In this document: piece by piece, positions 33,146-41,635 of the stretch | Layout: each line of letters starts with the position of its first letter | Numbering within the stretch: the stretch's first letter is position 1 | From: Hominenteromicrobium mulieris | GTDB lineage: Bacteria > Bacillota > Clostridia > Oscillospirales > Acutalibacteraceae | DNA length: 64,000 bases | Reading direction: 5' to 3' (one strand) | NCBI RefSeq assembly: GCF_020687165.1 | Contig: NZ_JAJEQC010000004.1 | Program-made: the position numbers and the translations under genes | Notes under the pieces: model-generated | Databases searched by the model: none | The model's input: the letters and a program-made list of their open reading frames with translations, nothing else | What the model was told of the DNA's origin: nothing

Positions 33146-34231
33146 ATGTCCGCATTACAGAAATTCAAAACATTCTTCTCCAAAAATGTGCTCTTGTGTC
33201 TGACGGTTCCCATGGTCGTCTTCTCCCTGCTTGTTCCGCAGCCGTTTGTGTGGATGGGCCAGAACATCTCGATTGACCTTTCCGGCATCCCGTTCCTGAA
33301 AGAAAACTTCCCGAGCTTCGGCTTTGTCAACATGCTCCTGTGCGTCATCATGTTCGGCATGGGCATGACGCTTAAAGCCGACGACTTCAAGTACATCTTC
33401 AAAAAGCCGACCGATGTGCTTATCGGCATTTGCAGCCAGTACGTCTTCATGGCAGGCTTCGGCTGGCTTGTCGCATCGCTGCTGTCCCTCACGGGTGTGG
33501 GTGACCCCACCGTCCGCGCACAGATTGCCGTCGGCCTCGTTCTGCTCGGCTGCGTGCCCGGCGGCACCGCGTCAAACGTCATGACGTTCCTTGCGAAGGG
33601 TGACGTGGCGCTCTCCATCACCATCACCATGTGCACCACATTGCTTGCGCCGGTGCTCACCCCGTCTCTCACGCTCATGCTCGCCGGTCAGTGGATTGAC
33701 GTCAACTTCTGGAACATGTTCATCAGCATCGTGCTCGTCGTCCTGCTGCCGATCCTCCTCGGTATCGCGGTACACACCGCGCTCGGCGACCGCGTAAACG
33801 GCCTTAAAGATTTCCTTGTCAAGGCTTCCACCGCCTGCATCATCCTCGTGGAAGGTCTGTGCGTCGGCCCAAACCGAGACCAGTTCACAACCCACGGCGT
33901 CACCGTCGTGCTCGTTACCGTGCTCGCCGTTGCGCTACACCATGTGCTCGGTCTGCTCGCGGGCTACGTCACCGCCAAGGTGTTCCGCTTCAACGAAAAG
34001 AAGGTCCGCACGCTGTCGCTTGAGGTTGGTCTGCAGAACTCCGGCCTTTCCTGCACGCTCGCAAAGACCGCGTTCCCGGATACCATGGCCATCCTGCCCT
34101 GCGTCATCGCAACGGTCGTCCACCAGATCATCGGGCCTATCGTTGCCAGCATGTTCGCCGCAAAGCCGCTGCCTGAAGAAGCCGAGCCTGTTTCCGAAAA
34201 GAAAAAAGCAAAGGAGGCCGTCACCGCGTGA
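33146..34231 (+). CDS. BASS-family transporter (bile acid:sodium symporter-like)
   Basis: A 361-residue membrane protein with about ten helices. Typical BASS stretches are MFGMGMTLKADDF near 71-83, GCVPGGTASNVMTFLAKGDVA near 136-156 and LEVGLQNSGLSCTLA near 292-306. BASS proteins carry organic anions with sodium; bacterial ones often carry keto acids or pantothenate rather than bile salts. The stop overlaps the lrgA start (ATG-like overlap), so the three transport genes form one unit. Confidence 0.87.
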   Translation: MSALQKFKTFFSKNVLLCLTVPMVVFSLLVPQPFVWMGQNISIDLSGIPFLKENFPSFGFVNMLLCVIMFGMGMTLKADDFKYIFKKPTDVLIGICSQYVFMAGFGWLVASLLSLTGVGDPTVRAQIAVGLVLLGCVPGGTASNVMTFLAKGDVALSITITMCTTLLAPVLTPSLTLMLAGQWIDVNFWNMFISIVLVVLLPILLGIAVHTALGDRVNGLKDFLVKASTACIILVEGLCVGPNRDQFTTHGVTVVLVTVLAVALHHVLGLLAGYVTAKVFRFNEKKVRTLSLEVGLQNSGLSCTLAKTAFPDTMAILPCVIATVVHQIIGPIVASMFAAKPLPEEAEPVSEKKKAKEAVTA

Positions 34232-34644
34232 AGCACTTTTCCGAAATTTCCCTGATCGCAACGGTCTCGTTTATCGGTGAACTGCTGCACTACCTCATTC
34301 CCCTGCCCGTGCCGAGCAGCATCTACGGTCTTTTGCTCATGCTGCTCCTGCTCGTCACACATATCATAAAGCTTGACCACGTAAAAGCCACGGCCGATTG
34401 GCTCATCGGCCTCATGCCCGTCATGTTCGTCGGTCCCACTGTCGGTCTCATTACGAGCTATGACAGCTACAAAGACATTCTCATTCCCATCGTTGTCATC
34501 TCCCTCGCGACTACCGTCCTCACCATGGCGGTCTCCGGCCTGACCACACAGGGACTCATCCGTTTACAGACCAAAGAAGAAAAGGAAGAGCGCGCAGAAG
34601 CGCTTGAAGCATGCGAAAAGGAGGAACAAACCGATGTTAAATGA
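34228..34644 (+). CDS. lrgA: LrgA/CidA-family membrane protein
   Basis: A 138-residue holin-like protein with four helices: SLIATVSFIGELLHYLIPLP, SSIYGLLLMLLLLVTHI, ADWLIGLMPVMFVGPTVGLI and ILIPIVVISLATTVLTM. The tail is highly charged. LrgA with LrgB modulates murein hydrolase activity and in some bacteria moves pyruvate or glycolate. Starts at GTG overlapping the BASS gene end. Confidence 0.85.
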   Translation: MKHFSEISLIATVSFIGELLHYLIPLPVPSSIYGLLLMLLLLVTHIIKLDHVKATADWLIGLMPVMFVGPTVGLITSYDSYKDILIPIVVISLATTVLTMAVSGLTTQGLIRLQTKEEKEERAEALEACEKEEQTDVK

Positions 34645-35368
34645 TATTGCGTCGAACACCTCGTTTTTCGGCATCTTCATCACCGGCGTCGCCTATGTGC
34701 TTGCCTGCGCCATTCAAAAGCGCTTTAAGGCGTCCATTTTGAACCCGCTGCTCGTCTCCTGCGTGATTCTCATCATCTTCATGCTCGTCAGCGGCATCGA
34801 TTACAACGTCTACCTGTATGGCAAGCCGAAAGCCGACGGCACATACGACGGCACGGGTGCCATTTTCTTCCAGAACATGCTCACCCCCACCACCGTTTGC
34901 CTTGCCATCCCGTTGTATGAAAAGCTCGTGTACCTCAAAAAGTACCCGGTCGCCATCATCGGCGGCATTTTGGCCGGCATGTTCGCGTGCCTCGGCGGCG
35001 TGCTTGTTTTGAGCATGGCATTCGGGCTTGACCACACCCAGTACGTCACACTGCTGCCGAAGTCCATCACCACCGCCATCGGCATGGGCCTTTCGGAAGA
35101 GCTCGGCGGCATGGTATCCGTCACCGTCGCGTCCATCATTGTGACGGGTCTCTTCGGCAACGTCGCGGCGGCCGCCATCTTCAAGCTGTTCCGCATCAAG
35201 CACCCGGTCGCCATCGGCGTGTCCTGCGGCACCGGTGCGCACGCCATGGGCACCTCCCGTGCGCGTGAGTTCGGCGAGATTGAAGAAGCCATGAGCGGCC
35301 TCTCCATCGCTGTGTGCGGCCTTTTAACCGTCGTCGGCGCATCCATATTTGCAATGATCCGGTTTTAA
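34634..35368 (+). CDS. lrgB: LrgB-family membrane protein
   Basis: A 244-residue protein with seven predicted helices and the LrgB core LLPKSITTAIGMGLSEELGG near residues 144-163, then PVAIGVSCGTGAHAMGTSRA near 195-214. ATG 34634 is chosen because GGAGG lies upstream within the end of lrgA; the two genes overlap by 11 bases. Together with the BASS gene it suggests coordinated movement of a small organic acid. Confidence 0.88.
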   Translation: MLNDIASNTSFFGIFITGVAYVLACAIQKRFKASILNPLLVSCVILIIFMLVSGIDYNVYLYGKPKADGTYDGTGAIFFQNMLTPTTVCLAIPLYEKLVYLKKYPVAIIGGILAGMFACLGGVLVLSMAFGLDHTQYVTLLPKSITTAIGMGLSEELGGMVSVTVASIIVTGLFGNVAAAAIFKLFRIKHPVAIGVSCGTGAHAMGTSRAREFGEIEEAMSGLSIAVCGLLTVVGASIFAMIRF

Positions 35369-35390
35369 ACCAATCCATCCAATTACGAGT

Positions 35391-35481
35391 AAATCCGCAC
35401 CGGCCCCTGTTAAACGCTCAGACCGTGCGGATTTTTTATAAGCAAAGCCGCGCTCCCGGAAAACTCCCGAGGGCGCGGTTT
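35391..35481. terminator. Two hairpins between convergent genes
   Basis: AAATCCGCAC / GTGCGGATTT followed by TTTTTA (35391-35437) ends the lrgAB transcript. A second imperfect stem CCGCGCTCCCGG / CCGAGGGCGCGG (35444-35481) can serve the opposite strand. Confidence 0.8.
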
Positions 35482-35492
35482 TGTCTGTTCTT

Positions 35493-36998
35493 TTATTTTC
35501 TTACCGATTCCATAAACACCATATACGCGGTTTTATAGGTGGAGATAAATGCCGGCTCGCCGAAATTCATCGGGAACGGCTTCGCTTCGATTTTCTTTTC
35601 CAAAATGAGGTCGCACAGCGTCAGCATGTCGTCAATCTTCTCATAGCTGTTCGGCACATATTTGTCCTGCGGATCCTCGCCGCCCTCCTGCCGCCTGTGG
35701 CCGCCGAGGAACGCAAGCTCCGTATAGCCGGGCTTCTGCAATTTTTCTTTCAGACGCAGCACCGCGGCTTTATACTCCGAAATCGGTCGTGCAAGCGGCA
35801 CCTGCATCCAAAGGCCGAATGCGTCTCCGGTAAACATGCACTTATGCGCGCGGTCGATGAACACGACGCTGCCCGGCGTGTGCCCCTCCACCTCGGCAAC
35901 TTCAATTTGCACACCGCCGCCAAGGTCGATGACATCGCCGTCTTTGATGTCGATAACATCCTTTTCCGTAAAATTCTTGCCCGTACCGTCGTTTAAACGC
36001 GGCAGCAGCGGCACGTCTTTTTTGCTCATGTAGTATTTTTCGAACACATCGCCGCTCAGGAGATGGTCAATATGCGCGTGCGTCACGGCAAGCTCCACGG
36101 GCAGGGATGTCAGGCTCTCCGCCATTTTCCTCACGTTGCCGCCGCCAAGGCCGGTATCGATAAGCAGCGCCTTTTCTTTGCCCTCCACAAGGTACATGGA
36201 GTCGTTGTTGTAGTCCTCCATATAGAACACGCCCGGGCAGATGAACTCGATTTCATAGCGGTCAAAGCGCGTTTTGCCGAACATCCACTCCAGCGCTTCT
36301 TTGTTTTGGTACGCCGCCGTCCAAGAACCGTGCGGGTGCGTGTGGTACACGTTTTCCATTTCGCCCGCGGGATACTCCGTGTAGTGCGCGTCACGGTTGC
36401 CGGAGGAGCGCAGCGAGGACATCGCCATACGCGAGCCCACACCCACCGCGCCGTGCGGCGAGTGGTAATAGCCCGTCACCGGCACCACAGGGTCGTCTTC
36501 GGCGTGGAACGCCCACACAGGCACATCTTTTGCCGCGCGCAGCTTAAACGGCTCCGCATAGCCGCAAATCGGCATGGCCGCCGCGATCTTATGCGGGTAG
36601 CGCGTGAGCAGCTCCCACGTGCCCGCGCCGCCCATGGAAACACCCGTCACGTACAAGCGGCAGATGTCCACGGGGTACTGCGCCGCCATCTCGAGCAGCG
36701 ATTGCGCCAGTAAATCAACATACGGTACCCAGCACTGTTCTTCCGGGCACTGCGGCGCGAGGACAAAGCACGGGTGCTCCGCCTGCCACGCGTCCGTCAT
36801 AAATGTGTCCGCGCCCGGCGTGAAATCGAGTACCAAATTTAAATCGTCCCCGCGCTCGCCCGCGCCGTGCAAAAACAGAACCAGCGGGTACGTTTTGCCT
36901 GGCTCCGTCTTCGGCGTGTACAGCGCGGCGTTTAAGTACCGCCCGTCTTTTTTCAGTTCTTTTACGGAAATGTTCTTCTTTTCAATACCGTTGATCAT
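35493..36998 (-). CDS. Fusion: alpha/beta-hydrolase esterase + metallo-beta-lactamase
   Basis: A 501-residue two-domain hydrolase. The first part (about 1-245) is a PHB-depolymerase/feruloyl-esterase-like alpha/beta hydrolase: PLVLFLHGAGERGDDL, nucleophile elbow GVSMGG near 120, acid HAEDDPVVPV near 169, and His in THPHGSW near 224. The second part (about 255-495) is a metallo-beta-lactamase fold: THAHIDHL metal motif near 314, EGHTPGSVVF near 381, FTGDAFG near 399 and a late His in LGGHRR. There is no signal peptide. The fusion suggests two linked hydrolysis steps on one substrate. Confidence 0.82.
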   Translation of the reverse strand: MINGIEKKNISVKELKKDGRYLNAALYTPKTEPGKTYPLVLFLHGAGERGDDLNLVLDFTPGADTFMTDAWQAEHPCFVLAPQCPEEQCWVPYVDLLAQSLLEMAAQYPVDICRLYVTGVSMGGAGTWELLTRYPHKIAAAMPICGYAEPFKLRAAKDVPVWAFHAEDDPVVPVTGYYHSPHGAVGVGSRMAMSSLRSSGNRDAHYTEYPAGEMENVYHTHPHGSWTAAYQNKEALEWMFGKTRFDRYEIEFICPGVFYMEDYNNDSMYLVEGKEKALLIDTGLGGGNVRKMAESLTSLPVELAVTHAHIDHLLSGDVFEKYYMSKKDVPLLPRLNDGTGKNFTEKDVIDIKDGDVIDLGGGVQIEVAEVEGHTPGSVVFIDRAHKCMFTGDAFGLWMQVPLARPISEYKAAVLRLKEKLQKPGYTELAFLGGHRRQEGGEDPQDKYVPNSYEKIDDMLTLCDLILEKKIEAKPFPMNFGEPAFISTYKTAYMVFMESVRK

Positions 36999-37022
36999 AC
37001 AAAATAACCTCCTCTAAAGGGT

Positions 37023-37667
37023 TCATTCCTCCAGCAGATACGGCATCAGCTTTTCGAGCACCACCGCGTAGCCGTTTGCGTACATGTGCATACCCTCAAT
37101 GGTGTATTCCGCTTTCAAATTGCCCTTTTCATCCAGCAGACAGTCGAACACATTGATGTATGCGCAGCCGAGCTCCTCTGCCATTTTTTCCACTTCGGCG
37201 TTCACTTCTTCCAGCTCCGCATTCGTGCGCGCGCCGAACTGCGCCTTCACCGCTTCCGGGTCTGCGCCGGGCAGCTCGCGGTTCACGGGGTAATAGCTCA
37301 TCACGTAAATTTTCGTCTCGGGCAGACGCGCCTGAATTTGCATCAGAATTTTTCTGTACTGGCTCATCAGGCGCTCGCGCTTATATTCCGGGCGGCTGAT
37401 GTCATTTGTGCCGATGTTGATGAACACCTTTTTCGGCTCGAGGTCAAAAATCGATTCATCCATGCGCTCCAAAAGTCCGTCCGTCACGTCGCCGCCGATG
37501 CCGCGGTTGTACACGCGGATGCGCGGCTCCACGTTTTGCAGCATCTCGTTGATCGGGAACAGCTCGCACAGCGAGGAGCCCGTAAATACAATCTCGCCCT
37601 TTTTCACGAATTTATTGAGGCACATAAAATTATGCACTTTCATTTCCCAGTCCGTCATATAAAGCAC
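37023..37667 (-). CDS. SGNH/GDSL-type hydrolase
   Basis: A 214-residue hydrolase with the four SGNH blocks: Ser in VFTGSSLCE near 31, Gly in GIGGDV near 59, Asn in NIGTNDIS near 84, and the Asp/His block as EGMHMYANGY near 196. The usual D-x-x-H is E-x-x-H here. Members act on acetylated sugars or lipids. It lies just upstream of the esterase/lactamase fusion on the same strand with a 24-bp gap, so the two probably form an operon. Confidence 0.83.
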   Translation of the reverse strand: MLYMTDWEMKVHNFMCLNKFVKKGEIVFTGSSLCELFPINEMLQNVEPRIRVYNRGIGGDVTDGLLERMDESIFDLEPKKVFINIGTNDISRPEYKRERLMSQYRKILMQIQARLPETKIYVMSYYPVNRELPGADPEAVKAQFGARTNAELEEVNAEVEKMAEELGCAYINVFDCLLDEKGNLKAEYTIEGMHMYANGYAVVLEKLMPYLLEE

Positions 37668-37749
37668 CTGATTTCATTCGTTTCATTTCACAGTCATTTT
37701 AGCACAAAATCCGCACAGATACAACCTGTATTCTAAACATTTTCCCCTC

Positions 37750-37778
37750 TTGACGTGAAAAACCGCAGCATATATAAT
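37750..37778 (+). promoter_or_regulatory. Sigma-A promoter of the VanH-like gene
   Basis: TTGACG and TATAAT separated by 17 bp, about 120 bases before the start codon, leaving a leader without other recognised signals. Confidence 0.75.
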
Positions 37779-37900
37779 AATCACATAGTAACACACTAAC
37801 ACACGAAAATTTGCACTAAAGCGCTGTGGTGTAAGCACTTCAACGCGCAAAAGCAGACGTTGTAACCCGCTTGCGCATTGCCGAAAAGAGGAATATGAAA

Positions 37901-38884
37901 ATGAAAATTGCCGCTTATGAAGTCCGCCGGGACGAACAGAAAGACTTTGCCTTCATCGCCGAAAAGTTCGGCGTGGAGCTCACCGAAACAGAGGATAACC
38001 TGACGCTCGAAAACATCGATACGGTAAACGGGGCCGAGGGCGTCACAACACTCGGTCGCACACGTTTTGACCGCGCCCTGCTCACCGCCGTCCAGGAGCG
38101 CGGCGTAAAATACATCTCCACGCGCACCATCGGCGCCGACCACATCGACCTCACCGCCGCAAAGGAGCTCGGCCTCAAGGTGTGCAACTCCAACTACGCG
38201 CCGAACGGCGTGGCAGATTACACCGTCATGCTCATACTTCTTAGCCTGCGCAAGTATAAGCCCGCCCTGTGGCGCGCACAGGTCAACGACTACTCCCTTG
38301 CGGGTCTTCAGGGCCGCGAGCTGCGCAACCTCACCGTCGGCATTCTCGGCACCGGCAAAATCGGCGCGGCGGTCATCAAAAATTTGAGCGGCTTCGGCTG
38401 CCGCATTTTAGCAAGCGACATCCGCGAAAACCCGTCGCTCAAGGGACTTTGCACCTATGTGGATAACGAAACGCTCTACAAAGCGTGCGACATCATCTCG
38501 CTGCACATGCCGCTTTTAGAGAGCACCCGCCACTTTGTGAACGCCGAGACCATCGCCAAAATGAAGGACGGCGTCACCATCATCAACTGCGCCCGCGGCG
38601 AGCTGATGAATATTCCGGATATGATCCGCGGCATTGAAACGCAGAAGATCGGCGCGCTCGCGCTGGACGTTTTCGATAAAGAAGACGGCATCTACCACGA
38701 GAACCGCCGCGACGACATCCTCTCGAACCGCGATATGGCCTACCTGCGCCAGTTCCCGAACGTCATCATGACGCAGCACATGGCGTTTTACACCGACGCC
38801 GCCGTGCAGAGTATGGTGTTCTGCGGCATAGAAGGTCTGTGCGATTTCGCCAAGACCGGTCACACCGAGACCGAGCTTGTATAA
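37901..38884 (+). CDS. D-2-hydroxyacid dehydrogenase (VanH/D-lactate dehydrogenase-like)
   Basis: A 327-residue NAD-dependent enzyme. The nucleotide-binding site VGILGTGKIGAAV lies near 147-159; the active-site Arg is in CARGEL near 227, Glu in the following block and His in TQHMAFYT near 289. The stretch DGIYHENRRDDILSNRDMAY near 259-278 is characteristic of the D-LDH/VanH subgroup. The ATG at 37901 is best spaced from GAGG. No D-Ala-D-Lac ligase (vanA/B) is nearby, so lactate formation is more likely than glycopeptide resistance. Confidence 0.85.
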   Translation: MKIAAYEVRRDEQKDFAFIAEKFGVELTETEDNLTLENIDTVNGAEGVTTLGRTRFDRALLTAVQERGVKYISTRTIGADHIDLTAAKELGLKVCNSNYAPNGVADYTVMLILLSLRKYKPALWRAQVNDYSLAGLQGRELRNLTVGILGTGKIGAAVIKNLSGFGCRILASDIRENPSLKGLCTYVDNETLYKACDIISLHMPLLESTRHFVNAETIAKMKDGVTIINCARGELMNIPDMIRGIETQKIGALALDVFDKEDGIYHENRRDDILSNRDMAYLRQFPNVIMTQHMAFYTDAAVQSMVFCGIEGLCDFAKTGHTETELV

Positions 38885-38946
38885 ATGTCAAATATGACGA
38901 TGAAATCGAGCTCGTGCTCAACCTCTAAAATCAAATAATGCGTATA

Positions 38947-38998
38947 GAAAAAGAGAAAACGTGTACCGAGCTTGCCCCGGCGCACGCTTTCTCTTTTC
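38947..38998. terminator. Bidirectional terminator
   Basis: GAAAAAGAGAAAaCGTG pairs with CACGcTTTCTCTTTTC. Lies between the dehydrogenase and the convergent small gene at 39002. Confidence 0.8.
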
Positions 38999-39001
38999 TT
39001 T

Positions 39002-39199
39002 TTACCTTTTCTGGTTATACGTGCGGACTAAGCGGTCCACGTCGTTTTCGCTGTGAATTTCGTACTCGTGCTGTGTGAGGTATTCCTTCACTTCCTCGGG
39101 CAGGTCGTCGAAATCCTTGTGCCAGTCGAAAAGCGCCGCGCCCAAAACGTAGTTTTCCGGCCCCCAGTAGCCGTTCATGCCAAAACCGTTCGGAAACAT
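39002..39199 (-). CDS. Small hypothetical protein
   Basis: A 65-residue protein with an aromatic- and Gly-rich start (MFPNGFGMNGYWGPENYVLG) and an acidic helical rest (FDDLPEEVKEYLTQHEYEIH). A purine-rich GGGGGTGA lies upstream as a ribosome site. No family recognised; the composition is typical of small conserved proteins of spore-forming Clostridia, but that is a guess. Confidence 0.5.
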   Translation of the reverse strand: MFPNGFGMNGYWGPENYVLGAALFDWHKDFDDLPEEVKEYLTQHEYEIHSENDVDRLVRTYNQKR

Positions 39200-39322
39200 A
39201 AAATCACCCCCGGCGCTTAGTATGCGCCAAGGGGTGACTTCAAATTCATTTCCCTACAATTTCACTTTTTTCGTCTTACACATACTTCAGCTAGAGACCG
39301 TAATGTGTAAAGAAAGTGCGCA

Positions 39323-39436
39323 AGATGCGCAGCCAGATTTTTTGCCAGTTCGCACAGAAAGCCCGCAGGCAGGCTGGCGCCTGTCAAGGGATTTATGGTC
39401 GGAATGGCGAAAAAGATGCAAGCAGATTGTGTGCGG
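39323..39436 (+). repeat. Dispersed repeat, copy 3
   Basis: Third copy of the intergenic repeat, in the gap downstream of the aspartate kinase gene. It keeps the CCGCAGGCAGGCTGGCGCCT core and the flanking CAGATTTTT. Confidence 0.75.
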
Positions 39437-39454
39437 GCTTTACACGTTATGGTC

Positions 39455-40672
39455 TCATTGCCCGATCTGTTCAAAGAACTTCGCGTGGATGGCGGCAACC
39501 GCCTTGTTCGCGTCTTCCTTCTTGATGAGCACGGAAATTTTAATCTCGCTCGTCGAGATCATCTGAATGTTCACGTTCGCCTCAAACAGCGCCTCGAACA
39601 TATCGGAAGCAACGCCCGGGTGAGACTCCATGCCCGCGCCGACAATGGAAACCTTTGCCACGTCGTCGTCAAACACAACGCTGCTCGCGCCGATGGTCTC
39701 TACGTAAGACTGCATGAGCTCGATGGTTGCGTCCATCTTGTCCTTTTCCACGGTGAAGCTGATGTCCTTCGTGCCGTTTCTGCCGATGGACTGCAAAATA
39801 ATATCGACGTTTACGTTCTTCTGTGCAAGCTTAGAGAAAATGCGGAACGCAAGGCCCGGCTTATCCGGCACGCCGATGACAGAGATTCTGGCGACGTTTT
39901 CGTCCTTTGCAACACCGCTGATGAGCATTTTTTCCACGTTGGTAGCCTCCTTAACGATCGTTCCCTTAGCCCGTGTCAGGCTGGAAAGAACCTCTAATTC
40001 AATATGATATTTTTTAGCCATTTCAACCGAGCGGTTATTCAGCACTTGCGCGCCCAGCGTCGCAAGCTCCAGCATCTCGTCGTAGGAGATGACGTCAAGC
40101 TTCCGCGCCGCCGGAATTTTGCGCGGGTCTGCCGTGTAAACGCCGTCCACATCCGTATAGATCTGGCACAGGTCGGCGTGCATGGAAGCCGCAATGGCCA
40201 CCGCGCTCGTATCGCTGCCGCCGCGGCCCAGCGTCGTCATGTCGTCATACTTGTTGACGCCCTGAAAGCCCGTTACAACAACGATGTTGCGCTTTGAAAG
40301 CTCCGCCTTAATACGCTCCGGATTCACACGCTTAATGCGCGCGCTGCCGTAAGCCGTAGAGGTGGAAAAGCCCGCCTGCCAGCCGAGCAAAGAGACCACC
40401 GGGTAGCCCAAATCTTCAATCGTCATAGCAAGCAGCGAAGCAGAGATCTGCTCGCCCGCCGTCAAAAGCTGGTCCATTTCGCGCTTAGACGGGTTTCGGT
40501 TGATCTCTTTTGCTTTATCAATGAGGTCGTCCGTTGTATCGCCCTGCGCAGAAACCACAACAACCACGTCGTTGCCGTTCTTATATGTGCCGGTCACGAT
40601 ATCGGCGACATTTCTCAAATGCTCGGCGTCCTTAACGGAGGAACCGCCGAACTTCTGAACGATCAATGCCAT
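39455..40672 (-). CDS. lysC: Aspartate kinase
   Basis: A 405-residue enzyme making aspartyl phosphate, the first step to Lys, Thr and Met. The catalytic domain begins VQKFGGSSVKDAEH and holds GRGGSDTSAVAIA near 169-181. Two ACT domains follow (about 265-405) for feedback by Lys or Thr. It is the last gene of a four-gene operon with hom and thrB, suggesting a Thr-directed isozyme. Confidence 0.95.
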   Translation of the reverse strand: MALIVQKFGGSSVKDAEHLRNVADIVTGTYKNGNDVVVVVSAQGDTTDDLIDKAKEINRNPSKREMDQLLTAGEQISASLLAMTIEDLGYPVVSLLGWQAGFSTSTAYGSARIKRVNPERIKAELSKRNIVVVTGFQGVNKYDDMTTLGRGGSDTSAVAIAASMHADLCQIYTDVDGVYTADPRKIPAARKLDVISYDEMLELATLGAQVLNNRSVEMAKKYHIELEVLSSLTRAKGTIVKEATNVEKMLISGVAKDENVARISVIGVPDKPGLAFRIFSKLAQKNVNVDIILQSIGRNGTKDISFTVEKDKMDATIELMQSYVETIGASSVVFDDDVAKVSIVGAGMESHPGVASDMFEALFEANVNIQMISTSEIKISVLIKKEDANKAVAAIHAKFFEQIGQ

Positions 40673-40714
40673 AGAAACACTTCCCTTTCCATAACCCCTG
40701 TGGGATAATTCTCG

Positions 40715-41611
40715 TTATTCAATGATGATGCGCGCGCCCTGCGGGTCGGTATGCAGAAGCTCCACACGCCAGCCGTTGATGCCGCGGTCCTGTAAATGTG
40801 AATCGCACGCGCTCATAAACTCCTCCGCGCCCTCTGTGGGGATCATGGAGATAATGGTCGGGCCTGCGCCGCTCACATACGTGCCGAGCGAGCCAAGCTC
40901 GTAGCTCATGCGGAACACCTGGTCGTAGTTTTCGATGAGGCCCGAGCGATACGGCTGATGGATCCTGTCCTGCACCGCCACGCGCAGGTTCTGCAGATCG
41001 CCGGAGAACAGCGATGCCGTCATTAAAGCGGAGCGCGAAAGGTTAAACACCGTGTCTTCGCGGGAATACTCCGTCGGCAGCACGCCGCGGGCTTTCTCCG
41101 TTTTGAGCTCGAACGGCGGGATCATCACCGCAAAGCTGATCTTGCCGGAAACCGGCACGGAAACGCTGTACACGCGCTTGCCCTCCATGGCAGAAGCGAC
41201 AAGGCCGCCGGAGATTGCCGGGCTCGTGTTATCCGGGTGCCCTTCAATCTGCGCCGCAAGGTTAATGAGGTCGCTCTGCGACATCGGCGAGCCAAGCATA
41301 CGGTTCGCGCCCAAAATACCGGCCACGATGCACGCCGAAGAACTGCCGAGGCCACGCGCCATCGGAATGTTGTTTTCCTGAATGATATGCAGACCCGGCA
41401 GCGTTTTGCCGCAGATCTGGTACAAATGCCGCGCCGCCCAGTAAATGAGGTTCGTCTCATCGGTCGGCACTTTGATCTTGTCCGTTGTCGTGATCTTCAG
41501 CTCGTCCGCTTCTTCCATCCACACGCGGTTGCACATGGTCAGCGCAATGCCGAGCGAGTCAAAACCGGAGCCAAGGTTGGCGCTGGTTGCCGGAATATCG
41601 ATTCGGATCAT
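40715..41611 (-). CDS. thrB: Homoserine kinase
   Basis: A 298-residue GHMP kinase. The ATP motif GLGSSSACIVAG lies near 92-103; the N-terminal substrate motif IPATSANLGSGFDSLG near 5-20 and a C-terminal SGAGPTIIS near 252-260 complete the three GHMP motifs. Converts homoserine to O-phosphohomoserine. Between hom and lysC in the operon. Confidence 0.95.
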   Translation of the reverse strand: MIRIDIPATSANLGSGFDSLGIALTMCNRVWMEEADELKITTTDKIKVPTDETNLIYWAARHLYQICGKTLPGLHIIQENNIPMARGLGSSSACIVAGILGANRMLGSPMSQSDLINLAAQIEGHPDNTSPAISGGLVASAMEGKRVYSVSVPVSGKISFAVMIPPFELKTEKARGVLPTEYSREDTVFNLSRSALMTASLFSGDLQNLRVAVQDRIHQPYRSGLIENYDQVFRMSYELGSLGTYVSGAGPTIISMIPTEGAEEFMSACDSHLQDRGINGWRVELLHTDPQGARIIIE

Positions 41612-41635
41612 AAAGCTTTCCCCTTTCCGCTTTTA

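Noticed and set aside
37901..38884. Glycopeptide-resistance gene vanH
   Set aside because: No vanA/vanB ligase, vanX or VanRS genes nearby; fermentative D-LDH is simpler.
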